A DNA stretch of 64,000 nucleotides from Palsa-601 sp052146895 (GCA_052146895.1 JBKQLZ010000006.1:1-64000); one strand, 5' to 3'; shown: positions 8,483 through 17,186, counted from the stretch's first letter. Made by a program: numbers and translations. The notes: a model not told the origin generated them from the letters alone.

Positions 8483-9336
8483 CCACAAGTGCGGCGGCCG
8501 CTCCAAGAGTGCTGATCGTGGAGGACGCTGAATCGTTCGTCGAGGCACTCGTGGTGAGCTTGGAGCGCGAGGGCTTTGAGATCTCAGTCGCGAGGGATGG
8601 GGTCGAGGCGCTCGAGCGCTTCGACGCGGACGCCCCCGACCTGGTCCTGCTCGATGTCATGTTGCCGAGGATGTCCGGCATCGACGTCTGTCGCGCCATC
8701 AGGGCCCGCTCCGAGGTGCCAATCATCATGGTGACGGCGAAGTCGACGGAGCTCGACACTGTGGTCGGTCTCGAAGTCGGTGCAGACGACTACGTCTCGA
8801 AGCCGTACAGGCTCCGCGAGCTGGTGTCACGCATGCGGGCCGTGCTGCGCCGTCACGTTGCTGCGCAGAACACGACCGGGTCGATGCCCGTGTTGCCACT
8901 CGGCCGTCCGCCCCAGAATGCAGCGCAAAGTGCACCGGCGCCGAGCACGACCGAGGACCTCGGGCGAGAGATCGCGCCCGGCAGCGGGGTGATGCTCGAC
9001 CGCCTCCGCGCTCTCGTCGGACAGGACGAGGTCCTGAAGGCCGGCGACGTCACCCTCGACGTCGGGCGCCACGAGTGCATCGTCCGCGGAGAAGAGGTCA
9101 AGCTGCCTCTGAAGGAGTTCGAGCTCCTCGAGATCCTCCTCGCGAACGCCGGGCGGGTCGTGACACGCGACACCCTGATCGATCGCGTGTGGGGCCTCGA
9201 CTATGTCGGCGACACGAAGACCCTCGACGTGCACATCAAGCGGCTCCGCTCGCGGATCGAGCTCGACCCCTCCAACCCAGTGCTCATCACTACCATCCGG
9301 GGTGTCGGTTACCGCTTAGAGACACCTCGGCGCTGA
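8479..9336 (+). CDS. regX3: OmpR-family response regulator RegX3 type
   Basis: This is the cognate DNA-binding regulator of the adjacent kinase. The receiver domain (residues 9-118) shows the acidic pair E15-D16, the phosphoacceptor D59 in LLDVMLP and K108 in SKPYR. The winged-helix DNA-binding domain occupies about 190-285 (LKEFELLEILL, RVWG, TLDVHIKRLRSRIE). Between the domains lies an unusually long linker of roughly 65 residues rich in Ala, Pro and Gln; RegX3 and PhoB normally have a short one. The ATG overlaps the kinase stop as ATGA. Confidence 0.9.
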   Translation: MTTSAAAAPRVLIVEDAESFVEALVVSLEREGFEISVARDGVEALERFDADAPDLVLLDVMLPRMSGIDVCRAIRARSEVPIIMVTAKSTELDTVVGLEVGADDYVSKPYRLRELVSRMRAVLRRHVAAQNTTGSMPVLPLGRPPQNAAQSAPAPSTTEDLGREIAPGSGVMLDRLRALVGQDEVLKAGDVTLDVGRHECIVRGEEVKLPLKEFELLEILLANAGRVVTRDTLIDRVWGLDYVGDTKTLDVHIKRLRSRIELDPSNPVLITTIRGVGYRLETPRR

Positions 9337-9357
9337 CGCCGACACTCTCGAACAGAG

Positions 9358-10263
9358 ATGCCCGCGATCGAAGTCGATGACCTGCGCGTCCGCTACGGAG
9401 ACCGCACTGCCGTCGACGGCATCAGCTTCGCGGTGGAGCCCGGCGAGGTCCTGGCCCTCCTCGGGCCTAACGGCGCCGGCAAGACGACCACCGTCGAGAC
9501 GCTCGAGGGCTACCGGTCCCCCACCTCGGGTTCGGTCCGGGTGCTCGGGTGCGACCCGATACTCGAGCACCGGCAGCTCGTCTCGAGCATCGGGGTCGTT
9601 CTCCAGCGCGGCGGCGTCTACCCGGTCATGTCGCCGCACCGGGTTCTGAAGCTCTTCGCCTCCTACTACGAGGATCCGCGTAGTGCCACCGAGCTGCTGG
9701 ACCTTCTCGGTCTGGACGAGGTCGCTGCGACGCCGTTCAAGCGCCTTTCCGGTGGCGAGCAACAGCGCCTGGCGCTCGCGCTCGCGCTCGTCGGGCGACC
9801 CCGCGTCTGCTTCCTCGACGAGCCGACCGCGGGAGTCGACCCCGCCGGCCGCATCGCGGTCCGCGACGTGATCGCGTCGATCCGAGGCGAGGGGGTCGCA
9901 GTACTCCTCACGAGTCACGAGCTCGACGAGGTCGAGCGCCTCGCCGATCGTGTCGTGATCATCGACCACGGGCATGTGCTCGCGGCTGGCGCTCCGGGGG
10001 AGGTGGGTGGGGGAGAGGAAGAGGTCCGTTTCTCCGTGGAAGGTGAGGTCGACGTCGCCAAGCTTGGCGCCGCCCTTGCCATGGAAGTGATCTCAGAAGG
10101 CCGTGGCCTCTACCGGTTGAGCGGGTCGCCCACCCCCGCTCTCGTTGCGCAGCTGACGGCGTTCCTCGCAGAGCGTGACCTCGCGCTCGGCGATCTCCGC
10201 ATCGGCCGGGAGCGGTTGGAAGACGTCTTCTTGCGATTGATCAAGTCGGAGCCGGAGAAGTGA
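9358..10263 (+). CDS. ABC transporter ATP-binding protein (DrrA type)
   Basis: This 301-residue nucleotide-binding subunit has Walker A GPNGAGKTT at 36-44, a Q-loop near VVLQRGG, the signature LSGGEQQR, Walker B VCFLDEPTAGVDP and the switch His in LLTSHELDE. The C-terminal 70 residues form the extension seen in DrrA/CcmA-like exporters. The next gene encodes its permease and overlaps by GTGA, so the pair should act as an ABC-2 exporter or membrane-remodelling system. The substrate is not visible. The gap of 21 bp after regX3 allows read-through from the two-component operon. Confidence 0.9.
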   Translation: MPAIEVDDLRVRYGDRTAVDGISFAVEPGEVLALLGPNGAGKTTTVETLEGYRSPTSGSVRVLGCDPILEHRQLVSSIGVVLQRGGVYPVMSPHRVLKLFASYYEDPRSATELLDLLGLDEVAATPFKRLSGGEQQRLALALALVGRPRVCFLDEPTAGVDPAGRIAVRDVIASIRGEGVAVLLTSHELDEVERLADRVVIIDHGHVLAAGAPGEVGGGEEEVRFSVEGEVDVAKLGAALAMEVISEGRGLYRLSGSPTPALVAQLTAFLAERDLALGDLRIGRERLEDVFLRLIKSEPEK

Positions 10264-10979
10264 GGGCGCTTCGTGCCCAGGTAGGGGCGGAGGTGCGGAT
10301 GACGCTCGAGCGCGGCGAGACGCTGCTTGTCACCGTCGGGATCCCGGCTTTTCTGCTCGTGTTCTTCTCGCTCGTCCACGTGCTGCCGATCGGGACAAAG
10401 CATCCCGTCGACTTCCTCGCACCCGGGGTCCTCGGGTTGGCGGTCATGTCGACGGCGATGGTGTCGCTCGGGATCGCGACCGGTTTTGAGCGGAGCTACG
10501 GCGTGCTGAAGCGTCTCGGCTCCACCCCGCTCGGGCGGCAACGGCTGCTCCTCGCCAAAATCGCTGCCGTGCTCGTGGTCGAGGTCCTGCAGGTCATCGT
10601 GCTGGGCGCGATCGCTCTCGCCCTCGGCTGGCGCCCGCATGCTGCAGCAGGCTTCGCAGTTCTAGCCGAGCTACTCGCGACTTTCGGCTTCGCGGGCATC
10701 GGCCTCGCGATGGCTGGCGCGCTGAGAGCCGAGATCAACCTTGCTCTCGCCAATGCGACCTACATCATCCTGTTGCTCATCGGAGGGATCGTGTTCCCCC
10801 TCGACAAGCTGGGCGGGTTCGCCGCTTTCGCACGCCTCCTACCGACAGCCGCCCTGTCGGACGCCCTTCACCCGTCGCTCGGCCAAGGCGTCGCTCCTGG
10901 AGCCGAGGCATGGATCGTGCTCGCCGGATGGGCGATCGTCGCTCCGATCGTCGCGGCGTTTTCCTTCAGCTGGGAGTGA
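10260..10979 (+). CDS. ABC-2 type transporter permease
   Basis: The 239-residue protein has six hydrophobic segments and the ABC-2 layout: a short amphipathic N-terminus, a first span at about 23-42, and a cytoplasmic loop with SYGVLKRLGSTPL typical of this family. The GTG start overlaps the stop of the ATPase gene. It is the partner permease of the preceding ATP-binding subunit. The stop is 16 bp from the convergent stop of ctaB. Confidence 0.88.
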   Translation: MRALRAQVGAEVRMTLERGETLLVTVGIPAFLLVFFSLVHVLPIGTKHPVDFLAPGVLGLAVMSTAMVSLGIATGFERSYGVLKRLGSTPLGRQRLLLAKIAAVLVVEVLQVIVLGAIALALGWRPHAAAGFAVLAELLATFGFAGIGLAMAGALRAEINLALANATYIILLLIGGIVFPLDKLGGFAAFARLLPTAALSDALHPSLGQGVAPGAEAWIVLAGWAIVAPIVAAFSFSWE

Positions 10980-10994
10980 AGCGAGGCACTCGCG

Positions 10995-11984
10995 TCAGTG
11001 GTAACGGACGACGATGTCGATCGCCATGGCAGCGAAGATCGCCGTCACGTACGTGATCGAGTAGCCGAAGAGGCGCATGGCCGCCTTCGGGCTGCCGCCA
11101 TCTGCCTTCAACCTGAAGGCGTCCACTAGGTAAAGAGCGCCGGCGGCGACGGCCACGCCCCAGTAGATCCAGCCCATGTGTGCGACGACGCCGAACAAGA
11201 ACGACGTCGCGATTAGGGCCACCGAGTAGGCGATGATCTGGCGGGCAACCTTGTCGAATGACTCGACGACTGGGAGCATCGGGACCTCGGCCCGCTCGTA
11301 GTCCTCGCGGTACTTCACGGCGAGCGCCCAGAAGTGTGACGGCGTCCAGATCACGATGAGTGCGAAGAGGACGATCGCGGGCCACGCGAGATGATCGGTG
11401 ACCGCAGTCCATCCCACGAGGACAGGAACGGCGCCGGCTGCGCCACCGATGACGATGTTCTGCTTCGAGCGCCGCTTCAGCCCGAGCGAGTAGACGAAGA
11501 CATAGAAGAGCGCTGCCGAAAGGGCGAGGAAACCGGAGTAGAGGTTGACGAATGCGGCGAATGTCGCGAACGCCAGCACCTGGAGGGCGATGGCGAACAC
11601 GAGGGCTTCGGTCGGTCCGACGATACCGGTGACAAGGGGCCGGTGACTTGTCCGCTTCATCACGGCGTCGATGTCGCGGTCGATGTACATGTTGACAGCG
11701 TTGGCGCCACCGGCAGAGAGGGTCCCGCCCACAAGAGTGGCGAGGATCAGCCAGCCCGACGGGATGCCTCGGCGGGCGACGAACATCGTGGGCACGGTCG
11801 TGACCAGCAGCAGTTCGATGATCCGAGGCTTCGTGAGCGCGATGAAGCCGCGCAGGCGTTCCACCTTCGCGGTTGATGCGGTGCGTGTGTCGGCGCGCGC
11901 CGTCACTGGAGTGATCTGAGCCACTGAATCGCCAGTGTAGGACGGGAGGCGGTCCGGCGCCCAGTAAGGCAGCTTTCGCCCCAT
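10995..11984 (-). CDS. ctaB: Protoheme IX farnesyltransferase
   Basis: CtaB (CyoE) converts haem B to haem O by adding a farnesyl group, the first step towards haem A for cytochrome c oxidase. The 329-residue product has about eight to nine membrane spans. It carries the polyprenyl-diphosphate motif NMYIDRDIDAVMKRT and the second acidic/aromatic loop YREDYERAEVPML typical of UbiA-like enzymes. The N-terminal 35 residues before VERLRGFIALTKPRI are not conserved, so the true start could lie downstream of the ATG chosen here. It is divergent from ctaA, the next enzyme in the pathway, with about 60 bp between starts. Confidence 0.93.
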   Translation of the reverse strand: MGRKLPYWAPDRLPSYTGDSVAQITPVTARADTRTASTAKVERLRGFIALTKPRIIELLLVTTVPTMFVARRGIPSGWLILATLVGGTLSAGGANAVNMYIDRDIDAVMKRTSHRPLVTGIVGPTEALVFAIALQVLAFATFAAFVNLYSGFLALSAALFYVFVYSLGLKRRSKQNIVIGGAAGAVPVLVGWTAVTDHLAWPAIVLFALIVIWTPSHFWALAVKYREDYERAEVPMLPVVESFDKVARQIIAYSVALIATSFLFGVVAHMGWIYWGVAVAAGALYLVDAFRLKADGGSPKAAMRLFGYSITYVTAIFAAMAIDIVVRYH

Positions 11985-12019
11985 CTCGCAGTCCGGGTCT
12001 TCCCATCTCGCAGTCCGGG
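11980..12019. repeat. 22-bp tandem duplication at the ctaB start
   Basis: An 18-base block (CCCATCTCGCAGTCCGGG) occurs at 11980-11997 and again at 12002-12019, a 22-bp period. It covers the annotated ctaB start and part of the divergent ctaB/ctaA spacer, so it duplicates a possible start codon and leader. Confidence 0.85.
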
Positions 12020-12044
12020 CGGCTCCGCTCTACCATCGTCAGAA

Positions 12045-13034
12045 ATGCGAGACCTACGTCGATTCTCCCTATCGCCAGAGACGGTGCGGAAGGTCGCGCT
12101 TAGCGTGGTGATCGCGTACGCCCTCCTCGTCGTTACGGGCGGCGCTGTCCGCTTGACCGGCTCAGGTCTCGGTTGCCCCGACTGGCCCTCGTGCTACCAG
12201 CATCGGCTGGTCGCAGCGCTCTCGTTCCACCCGTTGGTCGAGGACATCAATCGTTTCGCCACGATCGCCGTGAGTGTGTTGTCCATCGCCGCGTGCGTGA
12301 TCGCGTTCCTGCGGTCTCCTCGCCGGAAGGACATCTCAATCCCGGCAATCGGGATCCTGGTAGGTCTCGTGGCACAGATCGTCCTCGGAGGCCTCGTCGT
12401 CCTGACCAAGCTCAACCCTTACCTCGTCGCTCTCCACTTCCTCCTCACGCTTGCGGTTCTCGGCGTCGCGATCGCGTTCTACCACCGCGCTGGTGTCGCC
12501 GACAGCGCCGCTTCCTCGGCACCTGTACCGCTCGTCGCCTCGGATCTCCGTTGGCTCGTGCTCGTGATGATCGGATCGCTCGCCGTCATGACGACCCTCG
12601 GCACGCTCGTGACGGGCTCGGGGCCTCATGCCGGCGGGCCGGGGGCGCGACGGATCCCGATTGCGTTCCACTCGATCGCAGAAGTGCACAGCTCGATCGG
12701 CTGGCTCATCCTCGGACTAGCCGGCGCCAGCGTGTTCGCGTTCCACCACGCACAGGCACCCGAGCGGGTCCAGCGCCTGGTTCGCGGTTACTTCGAGCTC
12801 GTGGTCGTCCAGGGTGCCCTCGGATACACCCAGTACTTCCTGCACGACTCGCCGGCGGTAGTCGAATTTCACCTGGCAGGGGTAGCGGCGCTGTGGATCA
12901 CGGCGATCGGCTTGTACCTCAGCTTGCACGAGCATCCGGTGAACGTCGATGCTGCGCCTAGCTCCGGCACCGAGCCGCAGCAGGAGCCGCTGCTGACACC
13001 TGCGCCTGCGCCGGCGCCTGCGCCGGTTGGATAA
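12045..13034 (+). CDS. ctaA: Haem A synthase (COX15/CtaA)
   Basis: CtaA oxidises haem O to haem A in the membrane. The 329-residue protein has about eight spans and the paired-cysteine loop GCPDWPSC near residue 43. It also has His residues in the expected span ends: HPLVEDINR, ALHFLL, FHSIAEVHSSIGW and EFHLAGV. The C-terminus is a low-complexity Pro-Ala tail with four PA units. It is transcribed away from ctaB; clpS follows within 5 bp. Confidence 0.93.
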   Translation: MRDLRRFSLSPETVRKVALSVVIAYALLVVTGGAVRLTGSGLGCPDWPSCYQHRLVAALSFHPLVEDINRFATIAVSVLSIAACVIAFLRSPRRKDISIPAIGILVGLVAQIVLGGLVVLTKLNPYLVALHFLLTLAVLGVAIAFYHRAGVADSAASSAPVPLVASDLRWLVLVMIGSLAVMTTLGTLVTGSGPHAGGPGARRIPIAFHSIAEVHSSIGWLILGLAGASVFAFHHAQAPERVQRLVRGYFELVVVQGALGYTQYFLHDSPAVVEFHLAGVAALWITAIGLYLSLHEHPVNVDAAPSSGTEPQQEPLLTPAPAPAPAPVG

Positions 13035-13038
13035 GCAG

Positions 13039-13341
13039 GTGACCATCTTCGCCTCAACAGCTCCATCCGCGGTCCAGCGCCCGGAGACCGAGGAGTCCCT
13101 CCGCACCGAGATGCCGTGGTTGGTGATCGTGTGGAACGATCCGATCAACCTGATGAGCTACGTGACCTTCGTCTTGCAGAAGCTCTTCGGCTACTCCCGG
13201 GAGAAAGCTCACCGGCTCATGATGGACGTGCACACGAAGGGCCGAGCCGTCGTCTCGAGCGGAGCGCGTGAGCGAGCCGAACTCGACGTTTCCAGGCTCC
13301 ACCAGCACGGGCTCTGGGCGACGATGGAGCAGAGCGGGTGA
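13039..13341 (+). CDS. clpS: ATP-dependent Clp protease adaptor ClpS
   Basis: ClpS delivers N-degron substrates to ClpAP/ClpCP. The 100-residue product contains the ClpS core: WNDPINLMSYVTFVLQKLFG, then KAHRLMMDVHTKGRA, with the ND pair that binds the substrate amino group. The GTG at 13039 is chosen because the upstream TTG at 13027 overlaps ctaA and lacks a ribosome site. The next gene is DUF2017, the usual partner of clpS in actinobacteria. Confidence 0.9.
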   Translation: MTIFASTAPSAVQRPETEESLRTEMPWLVIVWNDPINLMSYVTFVLQKLFGYSREKAHRLMMDVHTKGRAVVSSGARERAELDVSRLHQHGLWATMEQSG

Positions 13342-13345
13342 CCAG

Positions 13346-13942
13346 GTGATCCGGCGCCGGATCAAGCCGTTGCGTCGCGGGCAGGGCTGTCAGCTCAACT
13401 TGCCGCCGGAGGAACGGGAGCTGCTCAAGATCCTGCCAGTGGAGCTTGTAACGCTCATCAAAGGGCTAGATCCCGGCGCGACACCGCCTGAGAGCATAAG
13501 GCGGCTGTTCCCGCGTGCGTACGTCTCTGACGACGACGCCGAGCAGGCGTTCGCGGCCTCCACGCGTGCCGAGCTCTCGGAGCGGCACCAGCAGGCGCTG
13601 GCGACGCTCGCCGATACGGCTCACGCCACCGCGCTCGACGAGGAGCAGATGGCAGGTTGGATGACCGCACTGAACGACCTGCGCCTCTTCCTCGGTACCG
13701 TCCTCGGGGTCACCGACGACGAAGCGTGGGTCCCGAGTGGGCCACCCGACTCCGAAGTCGTGATCTACCACTACCTGACGATGCTGCAAGCGGAGCTGAT
13801 CGACGTGATGGAGCAGTGGCTACCCGAACCCGTGCCAGGGGCAGACGATCTCGCTCCGGATGATCCCTGGGGCGAACCGCTGGGAGGCCTTCGCTGGGAC
13901 GGCACCCCCCAGCCGGAGTGGCCGCCGCGCCCCGATCTGTGA
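13346..13942 (+). CDS. DUF2017 family protein
   Basis: The 198-residue acidic protein starts at a GTG five bases after clpS; the reading frame extends further upstream but only inside clpS. The sequence has an LNLPPEERELLKILP opening, a central helical region, and a conserved LRLFLGTVLGVTDD segment, which I associate with DUF2017 proteins that follow clpS in many actinobacteria. Function is unknown; genetic coupling suggests a role in Clp-dependent proteolysis. It overlaps the next gene by GTGA. Confidence 0.75.
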   Translation: MIRRRIKPLRRGQGCQLNLPPEERELLKILPVELVTLIKGLDPGATPPESIRRLFPRAYVSDDDAEQAFAASTRAELSERHQQALATLADTAHATALDEEQMAGWMTALNDLRLFLGTVLGVTDDEAWVPSGPPDSEVVIYHYLTMLQAELIDVMEQWLPEPVPGADDLAPDDPWGEPLGGLRWDGTPQPEWPPRPDL

Positions 13943-15360
13943 GCGGACCGATGGGCGAACCAGCTGGGTTGCCGCGGATTCTCACGATCATGGGATCGGG
14001 CGAGACCGCCCCGACAATGGTGAAGGTTCACCGATCAGTGCTCGAGCGTCTCGGCCCACCGCCTGTGCCAGCCGTGCTCCTCGACACCCCGTTCGGGTTC
14101 CAGGAGAACGCCACCGAGCTCGCGCAGCGCGTCGTCAGCTACTTCGCCGAGAGCCTGAGAACGACGATAGAGGTGGCAAGCACCGCCGCTGCAGGTCTCG
14201 AGGGTGGTGCTAGGCCGATCGAGACGGGGGACGACCCGTTCGCGAGCGAGCGTGTCGTGACGAAGGTGCGCGACGCCCGGTACGTCTTCGCCGGACCCGG
14301 CTCACCGAGCTACGCGTTGCGCAAGTGGAAGGGGACGGTCGTGCCCTCGCTCCTCAAGGAGGCGCTGCGGCACGGGGGAGCGGTCACCTTCTCATCGGCA
14401 GCGGCGCTCACGCTCGGGATCAGTACCGTGCCGGTGTACGAGGTTTACAAGGTGGGCGAGGACCCCTTCTGGCTCGAGGGCCTCGATGTGCTGGGTGTCA
14501 CCGGGCTCACTGCTGCCGTCATCCCCCACTACAACAATGCGGAGGGTGGGACGCACGACACGCGTTTCTGCTACCTGGGCGAGCGGCGCCTGGCGATGCT
14601 CGAGCCGGAGTTGCCCGAAGGAGCATTCGTGCTCGGGGTCGACGAGCACACTGCGATCGTTCTCGACCTTGACGAGCGCGTCGGGACGATCGCCGGCAAC
14701 GGGGTCGTGACGGTTCGAGCTGCTGGTCGGTCGCGCACCTGGGCGACCGGCGAGACCGTGAGCTTCGACGAGCTGGCCTCCGCGGCCGCCGACCTGGCGC
14801 GCGGCGGTGGTAGTGCGGTCACGGCGGCCGGGGATGGGGGTGCGGACGGAGGCGGAGTGGCCGGCGCCGGATCTTCGTCTGACTCCCTCGATGGCGAGCC
14901 CGACGCTGCCCTGGCAGGCGGTGGCGGCAAACCGGGTGAGGACTACCAGGGTTCCCCGCTGCTCGGCGTCGTCCGAGAAAAGGAAGCCGGCTTCTCCGAG
15001 GCACTCGCGGCGCGCGACATGGCAGCGGCGGTGCAGGCGGTGCTGGAGCTCGAGGCCGATCTCACGGCGTGGTCACACGACATCCCGGCGGGCGACGCGC
15101 TCGACCGCGCGCATGCGAGCCTGCGATCGCTGATCGTGGCACTCGGACGAGCCGGAGAGGGCGGCATCCGTGACCCGCGCGAGGTTCTCGGTCCATTCGT
15201 CGAAGCGATGCTGGAGATGCGGCGTAAGGCGCGAGCTGATCGGCGTTTCGACGACGCCGACTCGATCCGCGGCCGTCTGAGCGAGCTGGGGGTAGAGGTG
15301 CGGGACACGGCCGAGGGGAGCGAGTGGCTGTTACTTGCGGACTCGTCGAGCTCGTCCTAG
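13939..15360 (+). CDS. Peptidase S51-like protein fused to a CysRS-type C-terminal domain
   Basis: The start is the GTG at 13939 that overlaps the DUF2017 stop, giving 473 residues. Residues 10-280 look like the class-I glutamine-amidotransferase-like fold of peptidase S51/cyanophycinase: ILTIMGSGETAPTM, LDTPFGFQENA, AGPGSPSYAL and TFSSAAALTLG with a candidate nucleophile Ser. A Gly/Ala/Ser-rich linker (about 285-335) follows. The last 130 residues match the C-terminal helical domain of cysteinyl-tRNA synthetase, including MRRKARADRRFDDADSIR and the GVEVRDTAEGSEW end. The synthetase catalytic HIGH and KMSKS motifs are absent. The role is unknown; a tRNA-linked amidase or peptidase is one guess. 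Confidence 0.72.
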   Translation: MSGPMGEPAGLPRILTIMGSGETAPTMVKVHRSVLERLGPPPVPAVLLDTPFGFQENATELAQRVVSYFAESLRTTIEVASTAAAGLEGGARPIETGDDPFASERVVTKVRDARYVFAGPGSPSYALRKWKGTVVPSLLKEALRHGGAVTFSSAAALTLGISTVPVYEVYKVGEDPFWLEGLDVLGVTGLTAAVIPHYNNAEGGTHDTRFCYLGERRLAMLEPELPEGAFVLGVDEHTAIVLDLDERVGTIAGNGVVTVRAAGRSRTWATGETVSFDELASAAADLARGGGSAVTAAGDGGADGGGVAGAGSSSDSLDGEPDAALAGGGGKPGEDYQGSPLLGVVREKEAGFSEALAARDMAAAVQAVLELEADLTAWSHDIPAGDALDRAHASLRSLIVALGRAGEGGIRDPREVLGPFVEAMLEMRRKARADRRFDDADSIRGRLSELGVEVRDTAEGSEWLLLADSSSSS

Positions 15361-15430
15361 GCAGGCGTCCGGACGCGGGACCGCTGGTTCCGGATCGACC
15401 TTTTGGCGCTGGTAGCCTCGATCGGCTCTG

Positions 15431-15503
15431 GCCCCCATCGTCTAGCGGCCTAGGACGCTGCCCTTTCAAGGCGGTAACACGGGTTCGAATCCCGTTGGGG
15501 GTG
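15431..15503 (+). tRNA. tRNA-Glu (anticodon TTC)
   Basis: A 73-base cloverleaf: acceptor GCCCCCA pairs with TGGGGGT, the anticodon stem CTGCC/GGCGG encloses loop CTTTCAA with TTC at 15465-15467, and the T arm is ACGGG-TTCGAAT-CCCGT. No CCA is encoded. It lies 70 bp after the S51/CysRS-like gene. Confidence 0.95.
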
Positions 15504-15577
15504 CTCACCGTTGGGGGTGCTCACTGTCTTCCCTGATAGAGACGTTGTACCTCTTCGCTGATACTCAGCGTCTGCTG

Positions 15578-15822
15578 TCAGCTGACCTTTGCCTCGGAGA
15601 CAACCCACGAGACGCTGCGGCCAACCGCGGCGGCGTAACGGGCGAGCGTAGACAGCCGTACGTCGCGATCACCTTGTTCGATGCGAGCGACCACCGACTG
15701 AGAAGAACCCATTCGCGCCGCCACGACCGTCTGGGACAGACCCTGAGTGCACGGAGTCGTCGAGCGTCCGCCGGCGACCAACTCCAGACAAGTAGGCCAG
15801 GAAAGCGCCGCGTCGCTGCCAT
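15578..15822 (-). pseudogene. Frameshifted XRE-family HTH regulator
   Basis: The C-terminal two thirds in one frame read as a classic Cro/CI-type helix-turn-helix: GLSQTVVAARMGSSQSVVARIEQGD, given here as GLSQTVVAARMG and SSQSVVARIEQGD, then VRLSTLARYAAAVG. The expected first helix (ADARRLRALR) appears only in the neighbouring frame, from the ATG at 15822, and the two join if one base is restored near 15743. This suggests a one-base deletion in a once-complete gene of about 82 codons. An intact alternative starting at GTG 15826 would lack helix 1. The 450-bp space between the tRNA-Glu and the importer operon holds nothing else I can support. Confidence 0.5.
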
Positions 15823-15953
15823 CCACCCCAAGCGAAAAGGTCTTTCGACCCTGTAAGCTGCCAGGCTGCCCCTTTACGCTTCGGTTACGAACGGCGCGAG
15901 CAGTCCCTGCCACACAGGGATAGCCGGGTGGTCGAACGAGAGAGGAGCGGCGC

Positions 15954-17186
15954 GTGGCGCCTGAGGAAGCCGAGTCTCGTAGAGGCGAACGGCGAACCAG
16001 ATGGGAGCAGTTTCTGTTCAGCTGGTTCGCCCTGCCCGGATCACTCCTCGCCGCCCTCCTTCTTGGCGCCCTCATGATGGTGCTGCTTAACGCCAACCCC
16101 CTGACCGGATATCACGCCCTGTTCGACGGCGCCTTCGTTGGGAACTACGCCCTGGGTGCCTCGGCGGTGAGGGCGGCTCCCCTCCTGCTCGTCGCCGTCG
16201 GAATCTGCATCTCGTTTCGTGCCAACCTGTTCAACATCGGCGGCGAGGGTCAGCTGGCGATGGGCGGCCTCGCCAGCGCGGCCACGGCACTGACGCTCCC
16301 CAACCTGCCGAGCATCGTGCTCATCCCTCTCGTGCTCCTCGCCGGCGCGGCCGCCGGTGCTATCTGGGGCGCCATTCCCGGCGCCTTCAAGGCCTATTAC
16401 AACGTCAACGAGATCTTGAGCACGATCATGCTCAACCTCGTCGCCGTCCAGGTCATGAACTACCTCCTGGCGGGTCCCATGGTGGACACTACCCAGAACT
16501 CCACCTACGGCCTCATCCCAGAAACGAGGCTCCTACCGCACAACTCGTGGTTGCCCATCCTCATCCGCGGAACCCAACTCCACCTCGGTGTCGCCATTGC
16601 CATCGTGATGGCGCTCGCCGCCTACGTGCTGCTCTGGCACACGAGCCTTGGCTTCAGGCTGCGCGCCGTCGGCTTGTCCCGTGAGGCGGCCACCTATGCC
16701 GGTATCAAGGTGCGGCGCACGCAAGTTCTGGCCATGACGCTCAGTGGGGCAATGTGCGGCCTCGGCGGTGCCCTGCTCGTCTTCGGAAGCATCTCGCACC
16801 GGATGGTGACCGACGGGAGCCTGACCGGCTTCACCGGATCTGACGGGTTCAACGGCATCGTCGTAGCGCTCTTCGGCGGGTTGAGCCCGCTCTGGAGCGT
16901 CCTCTCGGCCTTCCTCTTCGGCGGGTTGCTCACCGGCGGCGACGCCCTGCAAGTGGCAACGGGCGTACCGGCCGACATGGTGACCACCCTCGAGGGACTC
17001 GTGGTGATCTTCGTCGTATCGCTCGAGTACGGGCGCCGACGCGCCCGAGTCGGCGCGCTGATCCCACGGACCACCAAGGCGACCGGTTCGCCACCGGGGG
17101 ACGAGGCCGAGCGCAGCCTTGTCGCCGCCGGACACGTCGCCGGACGCGCTCCGAGCGACGCCGGGCAGACAGGGGGTGAGTCGTGA
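15954..17186 (+). CDS. BMP-type ABC importer permease 1
   Basis: This 410-residue inner-membrane permease of the RbsC/NupP kind has about nine spans between residues 25 and 360. It has the family motifs NIGGEGQLAMGG, YYNVNEILSTIMLN and GFRLRAVGLSREAATYAGI, the last being the coupling loop for the ATPase. The GTG start follows an AGGAGCG ribosome site. It is the first gene of a four-gene importer (permease, permease, lipoprotein, ATPase). Homologous systems (NupNOPQ, BmpA) import nucleosides; substrate here is inferred from that. Confidence 0.88.
   Translation: MAPEEAESRRGERRTRWEQFLFSWFALPGSLLAALLLGALMMVLLNANPLTGYHALFDGAFVGNYALGASAVRAAPLLLVAVGICISFRANLFNIGGEGQLAMGGLASAATALTLPNLPSIVLIPLVLLAGAAAGAIWGAIPGAFKAYYNVNEILSTIMLNLVAVQVMNYLLAGPMVDTTQNSTYGLIPETRLLPHNSWLPILIRGTQLHLGVAIAIVMALAAYVLLWHTSLGFRLRAVGLSREAATYAGIKVRRTQVLAMTLSGAMCGLGGALLVFGSISHRMVTDGSLTGFTGSDGFNGIVVALFGGLSPLWSVLSAFLFGGLLTGGDALQVATGVPADMVTTLEGLVVIFVVSLEYGRRRARVGALIPRTTKATGSPPGDEAERSLVAAGHVAGRAPSDAGQTGGES

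Noticed and set aside
15827..16096. Upstream half of the minus-strand frame before the XRE gene
   Set aside because: It overlaps the start of the importer permease and has no recognisable sequence.
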